From Alphaproteobacteria bacterium (lineage in GTDB: Bacteria; Pseudomonadota; Alphaproteobacteria; Caulobacterales; Hyphomonadaceae): 64,000 nucleotides of DNA. The stretch lies in NCBI GenBank assembly GCA_018222605.1, contig JAAEZZ010000004.1, positions 248,001 to 312,000 on the forward strand, written 5' to 3'. The translations under genes were made by a program, and so were the position numbers. The notes under the pieces are model-generated. The model made no database searches. It was not told the DNA's origin and saw only the letters and a program-made list of their open reading frames with translations. Shown piece after piece: positions 10,166-19,853 of this stretch; within the stretch, counting starts at the first letter, position 1; each line of letters starts with the position of its first letter.

Positions 10166-13100
10166 TTAGAACTTGTAACGCAGGCCCACAAGGTAGCGCG
10201 GCGACAGTTCGTAGACGTAGTAGACCTGTTCCGGCACGCGGTGATAGGTCCGCTGGTCTTCACCGGTCAGGTTGATGCCTTCGAAGGAAACAGCCAGCTG
10301 CTCGTTGATGTCATAGCTGACGTTCAGATCGAATTGGCCATAGTCTTCAACATAGATCCCTGAGCGGTCACCCGTTTGGTTGGTCGCCGACAGGAAGGTA
10401 TCGCGCCAGTTATAGGCCAGACGGGCAGAGAAGCCGTACTTCTCGTAGATCGCGGTCAGGTTTGCCGTGTCGGAGAGACCGACCAGAGCGAACTGGTCTT
10501 CCGACGGGCTGGCACCCGGATCAAGATCAACATCTCCATTGACCATGGTGTAGTTGGCCTGGAAGCCAAAGCCAGAGTCACCGAAGAAGTGCTGCCAGGC
10601 AAATTCGAGACCGTCGATATTGCCTTCACTGTTGTTGATCGGCTGGGAAACCCCAAAGATCGCCAGCGGGTCATTGGCATCCGGCGTTACATCCGCATCA
10701 GCCAGAATCTGGTCAACATAGGATTGTGGCAGAGCGCCGTTTACCAGATTGGCCTGGAACTCGGCCTGAGCGGCCGCCGTGTCGCCGCCATTGGCGTCGA
10801 TCAGGGCCACCAGCGTGAACAAGTTGGCTTCAGACTGGTCAACCCCCAAATCACCAATGATGTCCAGAGCATCGCCGGAGCGGCTGCCTGCCGCACCAGA
10901 GGCCGGATCACGCAGACCGAACAGGTTACGGTCAACCACGCCAGTACCGATGAAGTTCTTCACGCTCTTGTCGAAATAGCCAAGCGACACATAGCTCGTG
11001 TCACCATAGTACCATTCGACAGAAACGTCGAAGTTGTCGGATTCCAGAGGCAACAGGGACGGGTTCTGAGAGCTACCGGTCAGCTGACCACCAAGTGCCG
11101 TCGGGCGGTTTGGAGAGTCTGCCGTGGTGGACGCAAACAGGCTGCTATAGGCCACGCGACCGATCGTCTTCGAGAAGGAGGCACGAGCAACAATATTGTC
11201 CGTCACATCCACGCTGAAGTCGAAGTTCGGCAGCAAATGGTCATAAGAACCAGAGCCGCTTACATCTTCCTTTGCACCAGACTGAACAACGAGGAAGTCG
11301 TTGTCAGCTGTCCAGAGGATGGCAGACGGCACGGATTGTTGCGTGATGGACGTAACTTCCGTCTCCTCATAGCGGATACCGGCATTCATACGGGCCGGAC
11401 GGCCAAGGAATTCGCTCTCCATCTGGAACTGCGCGAACAGGGAGGTGATCTCTTCCTGAACGGTATCAGCGGTCTCTGAGATGTTGATGTCATTGTCCGG
11501 ATATGCTGCCTGAAGCAGCGGGAACAGCTTCGTCGCATCGCCCTTGAAGGCAGGATCACCCTGACCGACCGCCAGATCATCAAACAGACAGGACAAGCAG
11601 TAGCTTTCCATGATGCCTGGCGCAAACTGTTCGATATCGCCCGGATTACTGATCCCCCAGGAACCGAGATCCTGCTGCGTGGTGCGGGTGAAGCGATCCA
11701 TTTCGGTATCGCGATAGTTGCCGCCGACAGTCAGGCTCGAATTGTCGAACTCCCAGATATAGCGCAGGTCGATCTCGTCAACCTGATGCTCCATGCGAGA
11801 ACTGTTGCTGCGCTGAACCTGCGAGCCAAGATCACCGGCATCCAGAACACCATTGCCATTTCCGCGAACAGAATCATCAATCGTGTAGGACTGGATCGGT
11901 GTACCACCACGATAATCGACAGAGTGCTGAAGAATGACGGGAGCCGCCATGGACACAAATGTCGCCGTGTGGCCCAGCGGGTTGTTACCGCCGGATTCTG
12001 ATTTGGACGTGTGAGCATCCAGAATAAGGCGGCCACGCTCCCCTACTTCCCAGTCAGCATTGAAGCCGAGGGAGTTCAGCTCGTCCTTGGTCGCACGATT
12101 TGTCTGCTCGAAGCCAATATCCTTGGAGCCGTTATTGTTCTCCTGCATGAAGACCGCGGTCGCAACCGGGCCGTCATTGTCGAAGATCAATTGATCCATC
12201 GGCGTGGCAAACCAGTTCGTCTGCTCGTAACGCATCTCTTCGGATTCGTTGCGCGCATAGGTGTAGTCACCGGTCAGCGTCAAGGTATCCATCGGCTTGA
12301 ACTGCATGACCAATTGGCCGTTCAGACGCTCACGGGAAATATCCGAGAAGTCGTAACGGCTGTCCTGCGCAATCGCGTAGAGCTGGCCGGGTTTCGGTGC
12401 ATTAGTGATCTGTGTAGAACCGTCACCGCGCACATAACCGGAATCTTCCAGAGCGCCATCAACTGCCGGGTCAAAGACCAGCCAGTCATTTACCTGCATG
12501 GTCGGCGCGCCGGAATCCCGCTTGGAGTAGGATCCAAAAAGACCAATGCCGAAGCGATCAGAATTGTCCGTCCAACTTGCGAGGCCAGACAGTTCGGGCG
12601 TGATGTCATCCCCTGCCTCATTGCTCTGGTCGCTCTGCGCCTTGGCAGACAGGCTGAACGTCGTGCCCGGATTATCCAGCGGCTTGCGAGTCTTGATATT
12701 CACCGTTGCCCCGAGACCGCCTGACGGCAGCACGGACTGTCCGGTCTTGTAGACTTCCAGTCCGCTGACGCCTTCAGAAGCGAGGTTGGAGAAGTCAAAG
12801 GCGCGGTCGCCCCCGGCGCCGTAGTTACCACGTGTACCGATGGCACGAACCTTTGCGGTTGGCATGGTACGGCCATTCAGGGTGACCAGGTTGAAACCTG
12901 GGCCGAAACCACGAACCGTGATTTCCGAGCCTTCCCCGTTGACCCGGTTGATGGATACACCCGTGATGCGCTGAAGCGATTCAGCCAGGTTCGTGTCCGG
13001 GAATTTTCCGATGTCTTCGGCCGAGATAGCGTCCACCACCCCGCTTGCGTCGCGCTTGATATCCATGGCGCGCTCAAGAGATCCGCGGATCCCCTGCACC

Positions 13101-13261
13101 ACCACAGTCTCCTGGGTCAGCGTATCTTCGTCAGCTTCCTGTGCGTGCGCTGCCATTGGCAGGGCCGCAAGCAGGGATACGGCTGACGCGCTGCAAAGCA
13201 GCGTTCCCCATTTTTTCTTCCGTGCAGAAGCTGCACGGACCTTGTCCGTGGAAACAGTCAT
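10166..13261 (-). CDS. TonB-dependent outer-membrane receptor
   Basis: This 1031-residue protein starts with a long basic signal peptide cleaved near AAHA-QEADED. A TonB-box-like ETVVVQG follows, then a plug domain (VVDAISAEDIGKFPDTNLAESLQRITGVSI...VRGFGPGFNLVTLNGR). The beta-barrel ends in GLRYKF, the aromatic terminal residue typical of barrel proteins. The start at 13261 has a strong GGAGG site. Length and plug fit the large Caulobacter/Xanthomonas-type receptors used for oligosaccharide or plant-compound uptake. The LacI-type palindrome upstream supports sugar-controlled expression. The ligand itself cannot be read from sequence. Confidence 0.96.
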   Translation of the reverse strand: MTVSTDKVRAASARKKKWGTLLCSASAVSLLAALPMAAHAQEADEDTLTQETVVVQGIRGSLERAMDIKRDASGVVDAISAEDIGKFPDTNLAESLQRITGVSINRVNGEGSEITVRGFGPGFNLVTLNGRTMPTAKVRAIGTRGNYGAGGDRAFDFSNLASEGVSGLEVYKTGQSVLPSGGLGATVNIKTRKPLDNPGTTFSLSAKAQSDQSNEAGDDITPELSGLASWTDNSDRFGIGLFGSYSKRDSGAPTMQVNDWLVFDPAVDGALEDSGYVRGDGSTQITNAPKPGQLYAIAQDSRYDFSDISRERLNGQLVMQFKPMDTLTLTGDYTYARNESEEMRYEQTNWFATPMDQLIFDNDGPVATAVFMQENNNGSKDIGFEQTNRATKDELNSLGFNADWEVGERGRLILDAHTSKSESGGNNPLGHTATFVSMAAPVILQHSVDYRGGTPIQSYTIDDSVRGNGNGVLDAGDLGSQVQRSNSSRMEHQVDEIDLRYIWEFDNSSLTVGGNYRDTEMDRFTRTTQQDLGSWGISNPGDIEQFAPGIMESYCLSCLFDDLAVGQGDPAFKGDATKLFPLLQAAYPDNDINISETADTVQEEITSLFAQFQMESEFLGRPARMNAGIRYEETEVTSITQQSVPSAILWTADNDFLVVQSGAKEDVSGSGSYDHLLPNFDFSVDVTDNIVARASFSKTIGRVAYSSLFASTTADSPNRPTALGGQLTGSSQNPSLLPLESDNFDVSVEWYYGDTSYVSLGYFDKSVKNFIGTGVVDRNLFGLRDPASGAAGSRSGDALDIIGDLGVDQSEANLFTLVALIDANGGDTAAAQAEFQANLVNGALPQSYVDQILADADVTPDANDPLAIFGVSQPINNSEGNIDGLEFAWQHFFGDSGFGFQANYTMVNGDVDLDPGASPSEDQFALVGLSDTANLTAIYEKYGFSARLAYNWRDTFLSATNQTGDRSGIYVEDYGQFDLNVSYDINEQLAVSFEGINLTGEDQRTYHRVPEQVYYVYELSPRYLVGLRYKF

Positions 13262-13646
13262 TACAATCCTCCCTGAGACGCGGCCTACCGATGCGGGTGC
13301 CCGTCTTCAATGCTTGTCTCGGTTAGATGGAATGCCCCTGCACTCCGACCTACCCGAGACACAATCCACCACCAAATGTTTGCGCTATCAAGTGGGCTTC
13401 GAAATAAAAAAGTCACTTTCCGGAAACTGGGCCCTGAAACCGTGAAACCGGTTTCATAAATAATGTAAATTTTTCAAGGACAAATCCCTAGAAATCAATG
13501 CATCACGCACCACGGACGGCAATCGGAAGGAAACTTTTCCAGTATTCCTTTTTTTTGATTTCCGGACAGATCTGGCAAAATAGCCACACCTGAACCGACC
13601 GATATCGGCAGAATCGAAAACCAGCAGGTGCAAATTCAGGGGAAAA
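13262..13646. promoter_or_regulatory. Regulatory region upstream of the TonB receptor
   Basis: This 385-bp stretch has no supported gene. It contains the receptor promoter and the LacI-type operator at 13443-13456. On the minus strand a TTGAAA-like -35 element (rc of 13475-13480) lies next to a very AT-rich segment that abuts the operator, so the operator would overlap the core promoter. The leader from operator to start codon is about 180 nt. Beyond 13480 I see only AT-rich sequence leading to the tRNA-Val 3' end. Confidence 0.55.
13443..13456. promoter_or_regulatory. LacI-family operator palindrome with extra half-site
   Basis: TGAAACCGGTTTCA is a perfect 14-bp palindrome with the central CG step typical of LacI/GalR-family operators. 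The 8 bases TGAAACCG immediately to its left (13435-13442) repeat the left half-site in direct orientation. It sits about 180 bp upstream of the TonB receptor start in an AT-rich promoter. No lacI-type gene is present in this window, so the regulator must be encoded elsewhere. Confidence 0.75.
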
Positions 13647-13722
13647 TGGTGGGCGGTAACGGGCTCGAACCGCTGACCCTCTCGGTGTAAACGAGATGCT
13701 CTACCAACTGAGCTAACCGCCC
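13647..13722 (-). tRNA. tRNA-Val (TAC)
   Basis: The minus strand folds as a complete 76-nt tRNA. It has a 7-bp acceptor GGGCGGT/ACCGCCC, a D-arm with AGCTCAGTTGGTAGAGC, the anticodon stem-loop TCTCG-TTTACAC-CGAGA giving anticodon TAC, a T-arm with GGTTCGAGCC, discriminator A, and an encoded CCA. It decodes GTA and GTG valine codons. Confidence 0.97.
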
Positions 13723-13750
13723 CTTCGCGCCCAAATGCACGGGCTTGAGG

Positions 13751-13790
13751 AAAAAAGCAAGACGGCCATTCAGTGTTTGAATGGCCGTCT
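13751..13790 (-). terminator. Intrinsic terminator of lon
   Basis: A perfect 13-bp stem (13760-13772 with 13778-13790, arm AGACGGCCATTCA) with a 5-nt loop is followed on the minus strand by a T-run (rc of 13751-13756). It lies 34 bp after the lon stop and just before the tRNA-Val gene on the same strand. Confidence 0.92.
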
Positions 13791-13823
13791 GCAGTTCAGG
13801 GTGTGGATAGGCCTCGTGTCGCC

Positions 13824-16241
13824 TTAATGCGGGCGCGCCGGATCTGCCGTGCTGGAGCCAGGCTGGCCCGCAAGGGAGGCCTGCAGGGCCGCCTCATCGG
13901 CTTCCGACCACTCAATCGGCGTCAAAGGCCGAGTCAGCGCGATCTTCAGCACTTCATTGATGTCCGACACAGGCACAATCTTCAGGCCGGTTTTTACATT
14001 CTCCGGAATTTCTTCGAGATCCTTCTCGTTCTCTTCCGGAATGAGCACCGTCTTGATGCCGCCGCGTAGGGCCGCCAGGAGCTTCTCCTTCAGGCCACCA
14101 ATCGGCAGGACACGTCCGCGCAGGCTGATCTCGCCGGTCATAGCCACTTCCCGATCGACCGGATTGCCGGTCAGCAGGGAGACAATCGCGGTCGTCATGG
14201 CGACACCGGCTGACGGGCCATCCTTCGGCGTGGCGCCATCTGGCACGTGCACGTGGATGTCGGTCGTGTTGAACACGGTAGGCTTGATGCCGAGCATCAC
14301 CGAACGCGAGCGCACCAGCGAGCTGGCCGCCTGGATCGATTCCTTCATCACGTCGCGCAGATTGCCCGTGACCTTCATATTGCCACGTCCCGGCATCTTG
14401 ACCGCCTCAATGGTGAGCAGGTCGCCGCCGGTTTCCGTCCAGGCGAGGCCTGTGACAGCGCCCAGCTGGTCGGTCTCATCTGCCAGCCCGTAGCGGAATT
14501 TCCGCACGCCTGCGAACTCGGCCAGATTGTCGGATGTGATGGCCAGCGTGGCGCCGTCCTGATCGGCCAGCTTGCGCACGGCCTTGCGGGCAAGGCGTGC
14601 AATCTCGCGTTTCAGGCTACGGACACCGGCTTCGCGGGTGTAGTAGCGGACCAGGTCGCGGATCGCTTCATCGGACACCGTCCACTCCCCTTCCTTCAGG
14701 CCGTGATCCTCACGAACCTGCGGGATGAGGTGACGCTTGGTGATCTCCACCTTCTCGTCTTCCGTGTAGCCAGCAATGCGGATGATCTCCATCCGGTCCA
14801 GAAGCGGCTGGGGCATGTTGAGCGAGTTCGCCGTCGTCACGAACATCACGTCTGAAAGGTCGTAATCGACTTCCAGATAATGGTCGTTGAACGTCGAGTT
14901 CTGCTCAGGGTCCAGCACCTCCAGCAGCGCAGACGCCGGATCGCCGCGATGGTCCATGCCCATCTTGTCGATCTCGTCCAGCAGGAAGAGTGGATTGCCC
15001 GATTTCGTCTTCTTCAGGGACTGGATGATCCGTCCCGGCATGGAGCCGATATAGGTCCGGCGGTGGCCGCGAATCTCGCTCTCGTCGCGCACGCCGCCCA
15101 GCGACACGCGCACAAAGTCGCGTCCCGTGGCTTCGGCAATGGAGCGGCCCAGCGAGGTTTTACCCACGCCCGGAGGACCAACGAGGCAGAGGATCGGGCC
15201 CTTCATCTTGCCCGTGCGTTTCTGCACGGCCAGATATTCCAGGATCCGCTCTTTCACCTTGTCGAGACCATAATGGTCATCGTCGAGCTGTGTCTCGGCC
15301 TTTTCCAGATTGGTCTGGATGTCCTTGCGCTGGCCCCATGGCAGGGCGAGCAGCCAGTCGAGATAATTGCGCACAACGGTCGACTCGGCAGACATCGGAG
15401 ACATCTGGCGCAGCTTCTTGATCTCGGCCTCGGCCTTGGTGCGCGCCTCTTCCGACAGCGGGGCGTCAGCAATTTTCTGCTCCAGCTCGGCCAGCTCATC
15501 ACGTTCACCGCCCTCGCCGCCTTGCTCACCCAGCTCACGCTGGATCGCCTTCATCTGTTCGTTGAGGTAATATTCGCGCTGGGTTTTCTCCATCTGCCGT
15601 TTGACGCGGTTTTTGATCTTCCGCTCCATCTGCAGCATGCCCATCTCGCCTTCCATCAGCGCAAAGACCTTCTCAAGACGGTCCTTCACATCCGGAAGTT
15701 CAAGCAGTTCCTGCTTTTCAGACAGTTTGACAGACAGGTTCGAGGCGACCGCGTCGGCCAGACGGCCAGGCTCGGTCAGCGCGGCAATCGTGGTGACGGA
15801 TTCCGGCGGAATCTTGCGATTCAGCTTCACATAATTCTCGAACTGCTCCTGCACGGCGCGCATCAGGGCCTGCACGTCTCCGTCGGCACCTTCGGCCTCG
15901 TCCAGACGCTCAACCTCGGCTTCGAAATAGTCACCGCGATCGTGCAGCTGGTTCAGGCGGGCACGGGTCTGGCCTTCGACCAGCACTTTGACCGTGCCGT
16001 CCGGCAGCTTCAGCAATTGAAGAATGGTGGCAATCGTGCCGACCGCGTGCACGTCATCGGCGCCCGGATCGTCGATGGCTGCATCGCGCTGGGCGACGAG
16101 CATGATTTCATTATCGGCTTCCTCGATCATTTCGAGGGCGCGCACGGATTTGTCGCGTCCCACGAACAGGGGCGCAACCATGTCTGGAAACACAACGATG
16201 TCCCGAAGCGGCAACACCGGAAGGTTTTTAATTCTTGGCAT
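13824..16241 (-). CDS. lon: ATP-dependent protease La (Lon)
   Basis: This 805-residue protein has the family's normal length. It comprises an N-terminal LON substrate-binding domain ([23 protein letters not shown]), a coiled-coil stretch, an AAA+ module with Walker A GPPGVGKT at 354-361, and the C-terminal protease domain. The catalytic dyad is Ser677 (KDGPSAG) and Lys720 (GGLKEKLL), 43 residues apart as in E. coli Lon. It degrades misfolded and regulatory proteins; in Caulobacter these include DnaA and CcrM. The start at 16241 has a clear AGGAGG site. It is monocistronic, with its own terminator at 13751-13790. Confidence 0.98.
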   Translation of the reverse strand: MPRIKNLPVLPLRDIVVFPDMVAPLFVGRDKSVRALEMIEEADNEIMLVAQRDAAIDDPGADDVHAVGTIATILQLLKLPDGTVKVLVEGQTRARLNQLHDRGDYFEAEVERLDEAEGADGDVQALMRAVQEQFENYVKLNRKIPPESVTTIAALTEPGRLADAVASNLSVKLSEKQELLELPDVKDRLEKVFALMEGEMGMLQMERKIKNRVKRQMEKTQREYYLNEQMKAIQRELGEQGGEGGERDELAELEQKIADAPLSEEARTKAEAEIKKLRQMSPMSAESTVVRNYLDWLLALPWGQRKDIQTNLEKAETQLDDDHYGLDKVKERILEYLAVQKRTGKMKGPILCLVGPPGVGKTSLGRSIAEATGRDFVRVSLGGVRDESEIRGHRRTYIGSMPGRIIQSLKKTKSGNPLFLLDEIDKMGMDHRGDPASALLEVLDPEQNSTFNDHYLEVDYDLSDVMFVTTANSLNMPQPLLDRMEIIRIAGYTEDEKVEITKRHLIPQVREDHGLKEGEWTVSDEAIRDLVRYYTREAGVRSLKREIARLARKAVRKLADQDGATLAITSDNLAEFAGVRKFRYGLADETDQLGAVTGLAWTETGGDLLTIEAVKMPGRGNMKVTGNLRDVMKESIQAASSLVRSRSVMLGIKPTVFNTTDIHVHVPDGATPKDGPSAGVAMTTAIVSLLTGNPVDREVAMTGEISLRGRVLPIGGLKEKLLAALRGGIKTVLIPEENEKDLEEIPENVKTGLKIVPVSDINEVLKIALTRPLTPIEWSEADEAALQASLAGQPGSSTADPARPH

Positions 16242-16418
16242 GTCCTATGCCTCCTTCATTAGAGTGAGCCCCGGCTGGGCGGCGGCTCGGCATACCCTCT
16301 TCCCTAAACGGCAATCATGTCGGGAGTCGGGCGTTTAACCAGATGTGGAGCGCGCAAGGGGGGTGTTCAAGCCAAAGGATGCGCTGGACCGCGCATCAAT
16401 TGTGGAAACTGATGACAA

Positions 16419-17720
16419 TTACGGCATTGCCGCCTTGCGGGCTTTCTCCGTGGCGACTTCCTTGCGCTGGTTGGACAGGAAGGCAGACAAGAGGCCCATA
16501 TCCCGGTCCGGCTGCTCCCCTGCCCCCAAAAGGCGCAATTGTTCATAGAACCAGCCCATTGCGCCGAAGCCATTGAGGGTCTTGATCAGCTTGAACGGCG
16601 AATTCGGGCCGAAGATACCAGGCCCCAGCCGCAGCGTCTTCTCCCAGCTTTTGGCCTCTTCCAGCTCTCCGGACAACAGTTTCGCCGGCACATCCGTATC
16701 AACGCAAAGCGGCCGGCCAATGCCGATCAGATCCGCTTCCCCTTCCGCCAGCGCCGAATTCATCGCCGCCGCTGTGCGGAAGCCTCCGGTCACCATCAGG
16801 GGCAGCTGGCTACGCGCCTGCACGCCCTTGGCATAATTCAGGAAATACGCCTCGCGCTTGCGCGTGGACTCACGCACCTCTTCCTCAAACACCGGCTGCA
16901 GGCCTTCCACATCCATCATGCGCGGCTGTTCATAGTTGCCGCCGGAGATCTCCACAAAGTCAATCTCCAGCCCGTTCAGAATATCGATCACGGCCAGGCA
17001 ATCCTCGAAACTGAAGCCGCCTTTCTGGAAATCGGCTGAGTTCAGCTTCACCGAGATCGAAAAGCCTGCACCAGCTGCACGCTTGGCTTCCTTCACGCAC
17101 TCGACCAGCAGCCGCGCCCGATTTTCCAGCGGGCCGCCATACTCATCCTCGCGCTGGTTCGCCAATGGCGACAGGAATGAAGAGAGTAAATAGCCATGCG
17201 CACCATGCACCTGCACGCCGTCAAACCCGGCCTTTTGAGCAACGCTCGCGGCACGGCCAAAGCCCTCGACCACGGCGCGGATTTCCTCTGCCGTCATCGC
17301 GCGCGGCTCGCCGAACTGGCCCCCCGGCAGGCCCAGCGCCACCGGGCTCGGCGCAGCGGGGCGCGGATTGATCAGTTTCGGCGTCTGCCGCCCGGCATGG
17401 CTGACTTGCATGATCATCACCCCGCCCTGTGACTTGCCTGCCTCTGCCCAGCGCGACAGCCGGCTCATCTCGTCCCCGGACGGCGTTCGATCGATGACCA
17501 CATTCCCGGCACGTTCGAGATGATTGCGGTCAATCTGCACATTTCCTGTGATCATCCCGCCAATGCCACCTTCCGCCCAGCGGCGATACAATGTCAGATG
17601 CGCTTCAGTTACCTGGTTGCGGGGATCTGCGAGTCCCTCTGTCATGGCCGCCTTCACAAGACGGTTTGGGAGTGTGACACCACTCACCAGGGTTAACGGG
17701 GTATTAATCGAGGCAGTCAT
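16419..17720 (-). CDS. NADH:flavin oxidoreductase, Old Yellow Enzyme family
   Basis: This 433-residue FMN-dependent TIM-barrel protein shows LPNRLVKAAMTEGLAD at the N-terminus, a conserved QVSHAGRQ strand, and the family block DGVQVHGAHGYLLSSFLSP followed by EYGGPLENRARL. Near the C-terminus GGFRTAAAM and GIGRPLCVD form the phosphate site. These enzymes reduce activated C=C bonds using NAD(P)H; the natural substrate is unknown. The ATG at 17720 is chosen over longer starts because GGGAGGAC lies just upstream and homology begins there. No iron-sulphur extension is present, so it is not a 2,4-dienoyl-CoA reductase. It is divergent from parE, 53 bp apart. Confidence 0.9.
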   Translation of the reverse strand: MTASINTPLTLVSGVTLPNRLVKAAMTEGLADPRNQVTEAHLTLYRRWAEGGIGGMITGNVQIDRNHLERAGNVVIDRTPSGDEMSRLSRWAEAGKSQGGVMIMQVSHAGRQTPKLINPRPAAPSPVALGLPGGQFGEPRAMTAEEIRAVVEGFGRAASVAQKAGFDGVQVHGAHGYLLSSFLSPLANQREDEYGGPLENRARLLVECVKEAKRAAGAGFSISVKLNSADFQKGGFSFEDCLAVIDILNGLEIDFVEISGGNYEQPRMMDVEGLQPVFEEEVRESTRKREAYFLNYAKGVQARSQLPLMVTGGFRTAAAMNSALAEGEADLIGIGRPLCVDTDVPAKLLSGELEEAKSWEKTLRLGPGIFGPNSPFKLIKTLNGFGAMGWFYEQLRLLGAGEQPDRDMGLLSAFLSNQRKEVATEKARKAAMP

Positions 17721-17773
17721 CTTATGTCCTCCCATATCGACACTGAGTCGTTCGCCCTTTACGGAGACATCAT

Positions 17774-19771
17774 ATGGCTGCCGCCAAGCAAGCAAAGCTG
17801 TTTGACCAAATGAGTACAGAAAGTACCGGCTATTCGGCAAAGGATATTGAAGTCCTTGAAGGCCTTGAACCTGTCCGCAAGCGGCCAGGCATGTATATCG
17901 GCGGCACGGATGAGCGAGCCTATCACCACCTTTTTGCCGAGGTGCTCGACAACTCCATGGATGAAGCGGTTGCCGGCCATGCCAACCGCATCGAGATCAA
18001 GCTCGATACCGAGGGCTTCATAACGGTGACGGATAATGGCCGCGGCATTCCCGTTGATCCGCACCCGAAATTTCCCAAGAAATCCGCGCTTGAAGTCATC
18101 ATGACAACGCTGCATGCGGGCGGCAAATTCTCCGACAAGGCCTATGAGACGGCTGGCGGCCTGCACGGCGTCGGTATTTCCGTCGTCAACGCGCTGTCGG
18201 AACTGGTCGAAGTGGAAGTTGCCCGCGACAAGGTGCTTTACCGGCAGACCTTTTCTCGCGGCATTCCGCAGGACAAGCTGAAAAAGGTCGGCAGCGCACC
18301 GAACCGCCGGGGCACGTCTGTGCGCTTCAAGCCGGACTTCCAGATCTTTGGGGATAAGCTGCGCTTCCGCCCGGCCCGCCTGTTCCAGATGGCGCGGTCG
18401 AAAGCCTATCTCTATCGCGGCGTTGAAGTACGCTGGAGCTGTGACCCGTCTCTGCTGCCGGAAGACTCCAAGGTTCCCGCCGAAGCCACCCTCTCCTATC
18501 CCAACGGTCTGGCAGACCAGCTGGACGAAGTGTTCAAGGGCAAGGCGACGATCACCGACGCAGCCTTTACCGGCCTCGTCGACCAGGGCGGCGAAGGCAA
18601 GGTCGAATGGGCGATCGCCTGGACGCGCGCCGGCTTTGGCGAAGCGGACGGCTTTGCGCGCTCCTATTGTAACACAATTCCGACCCCGGACGGTGGCACG
18701 CATGAGGCAGGCTTCCGCGCAGCCATCACGAAAGGCCTGCGGAATTTCGGCGAACTGACCGGCAACAAGAAAGCCGCCGAGATCACGGCGGAAGACATTA
18801 TGGGCCATTCGGGCCTGCTGCTGTCGGTCTTCATCAAGGGCCCGGAATTCGTTGGACAAACCAAGGACAAGCTGTCCACCACGGCGGCCTTCCGCCTGGT
18901 CGAAAACTCCGTCCGCGACCGGTTTGACCACTGGCTTGCCGGCTCTCCGAAGGAGGCTGACAAACTGCTCGGCTGGGCCGTCGAACGCGCCGAAGAACGC
19001 CAGCGCCGCCGCAAGCAGAAAGAGATTTCGCGCAAATCCGCAACCAAGAAACTCCGCCTGCCAGGCAAGCTGGCCGACTGTTCCGACAAAGGCCCGGAAG
19101 GCACGGAACTGTTCCTGGTCGAGGGCGATTCCGCTGGCGGCTCTGCCAAGCAGGCACGTGACCGGAAATCCCAGGCCATTCTGCCCCTGCGCGGCAAGAT
19201 CCTGAACGTCGAAAGCGCCTCGCTCGACAAGATGATGAACAATCAGGAGATCAATGATCTGGCTCTTGCTCTGGGTACGGCGCTTGGCAAGAAATTCAAC
19301 ATGGATGATCTGCGCTATGACCGCATCATCATCATGACGGATGCCGATGTTGACGGCGCGCATATTGCCAGCCTGCTGATCACTTTCTTCTATCGGATGA
19401 CGCCGGGCCTGATCGAAAGCGGGCGCCTCTTCCTGGCCATGCCGCCGCTCTACAAGCTCTCCAACAAGGGTACGATCGTCTATGCCATGGATGATGCGGA
19501 CCGGGCGCAGAAGGTGAAGGAACATTTCAAACCGAACCAGAAGGTCGACATGACCCGCTTCAAAGGTCTCGGCGAAATGAACCCGTCCCAGCTGAAAGAA
19601 ACCACGATGAATCCGGCCACGCGCACGCTGGCCAGGGTGACGCTGGAGGCCATTGATGATGTTGAAATTCCGGCCGAGGAACTAATCAACACACTGATGG
19701 GCAAGAAGGCCGAATTGCGCTTCCGCTTCATCCAGGAGAACGCCGCTTTCGTCGAAGAGCTGGATATTTAG
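17774..19771 (+). CDS. parE: DNA topoisomerase IV subunit B
   Basis: This 665-residue type IIA topoisomerase ATPase subunit has the GHKL motifs EVLDNSMDEAVAGHA, DNGRGIPV and GGLHGVGISVVNAL. It also has the TOPRIM signature EGDSAGG (from Glu450) with DADVDGAHI. The C-terminus ends with the usual LMGKKAELRFRFIQENA. Length and sequence fit alphaproteobacterial ParE rather than the ~800-residue GyrB. With ParC it decatenates daughter chromosomes at division. It is transcribed alone, divergent from the Old Yellow Enzyme gene. Confidence 0.93.
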   Translation: MAAAKQAKLFDQMSTESTGYSAKDIEVLEGLEPVRKRPGMYIGGTDERAYHHLFAEVLDNSMDEAVAGHANRIEIKLDTEGFITVTDNGRGIPVDPHPKFPKKSALEVIMTTLHAGGKFSDKAYETAGGLHGVGISVVNALSELVEVEVARDKVLYRQTFSRGIPQDKLKKVGSAPNRRGTSVRFKPDFQIFGDKLRFRPARLFQMARSKAYLYRGVEVRWSCDPSLLPEDSKVPAEATLSYPNGLADQLDEVFKGKATITDAAFTGLVDQGGEGKVEWAIAWTRAGFGEADGFARSYCNTIPTPDGGTHEAGFRAAITKGLRNFGELTGNKKAAEITAEDIMGHSGLLLSVFIKGPEFVGQTKDKLSTTAAFRLVENSVRDRFDHWLAGSPKEADKLLGWAVERAEERQRRRKQKEISRKSATKKLRLPGKLADCSDKGPEGTELFLVEGDSAGGSAKQARDRKSQAILPLRGKILNVESASLDKMMNNQEINDLALALGTALGKKFNMDDLRYDRIIIMTDADVDGAHIASLLITFFYRMTPGLIESGRLFLAMPPLYKLSNKGTIVYAMDDADRAQKVKEHFKPNQKVDMTRFKGLGEMNPSQLKETTMNPATRTLARVTLEAIDDVEIPAEELINTLMGKKAELRFRFIQENAAFVEELDI

Positions 19772-19853
19772 GTTAACAAAGCCTGACGCAGGGCCACACA
19801 ATTATTTTGCACAGCCAAAGTTGACCCTAACCCTGTTAAGGTAAACTCAGGCC

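Noticed and set aside
14880..16262. 460-codon open frame on the plus strand
   Set aside because: It is antisense to lon. Its product is His/Leu/Gln-rich low complexity, as expected of a reverse frame.
16341..16371. Possible sigma-32 promoter for lon (CTTGAA ... CCACAT on the minus strand)
   Set aside because: The spacing and the -10 match are too poor against the alphaproteobacterial heat-shock consensus to list as a feature, although heat control of lon is expected.
17759..19525. 588-codon open frame on the minus strand
   Set aside because: It lies entirely opposite parE, whose motifs are complete. The frame is a shadow of high-GC codon bias, with no domain or ribosome-binding site.
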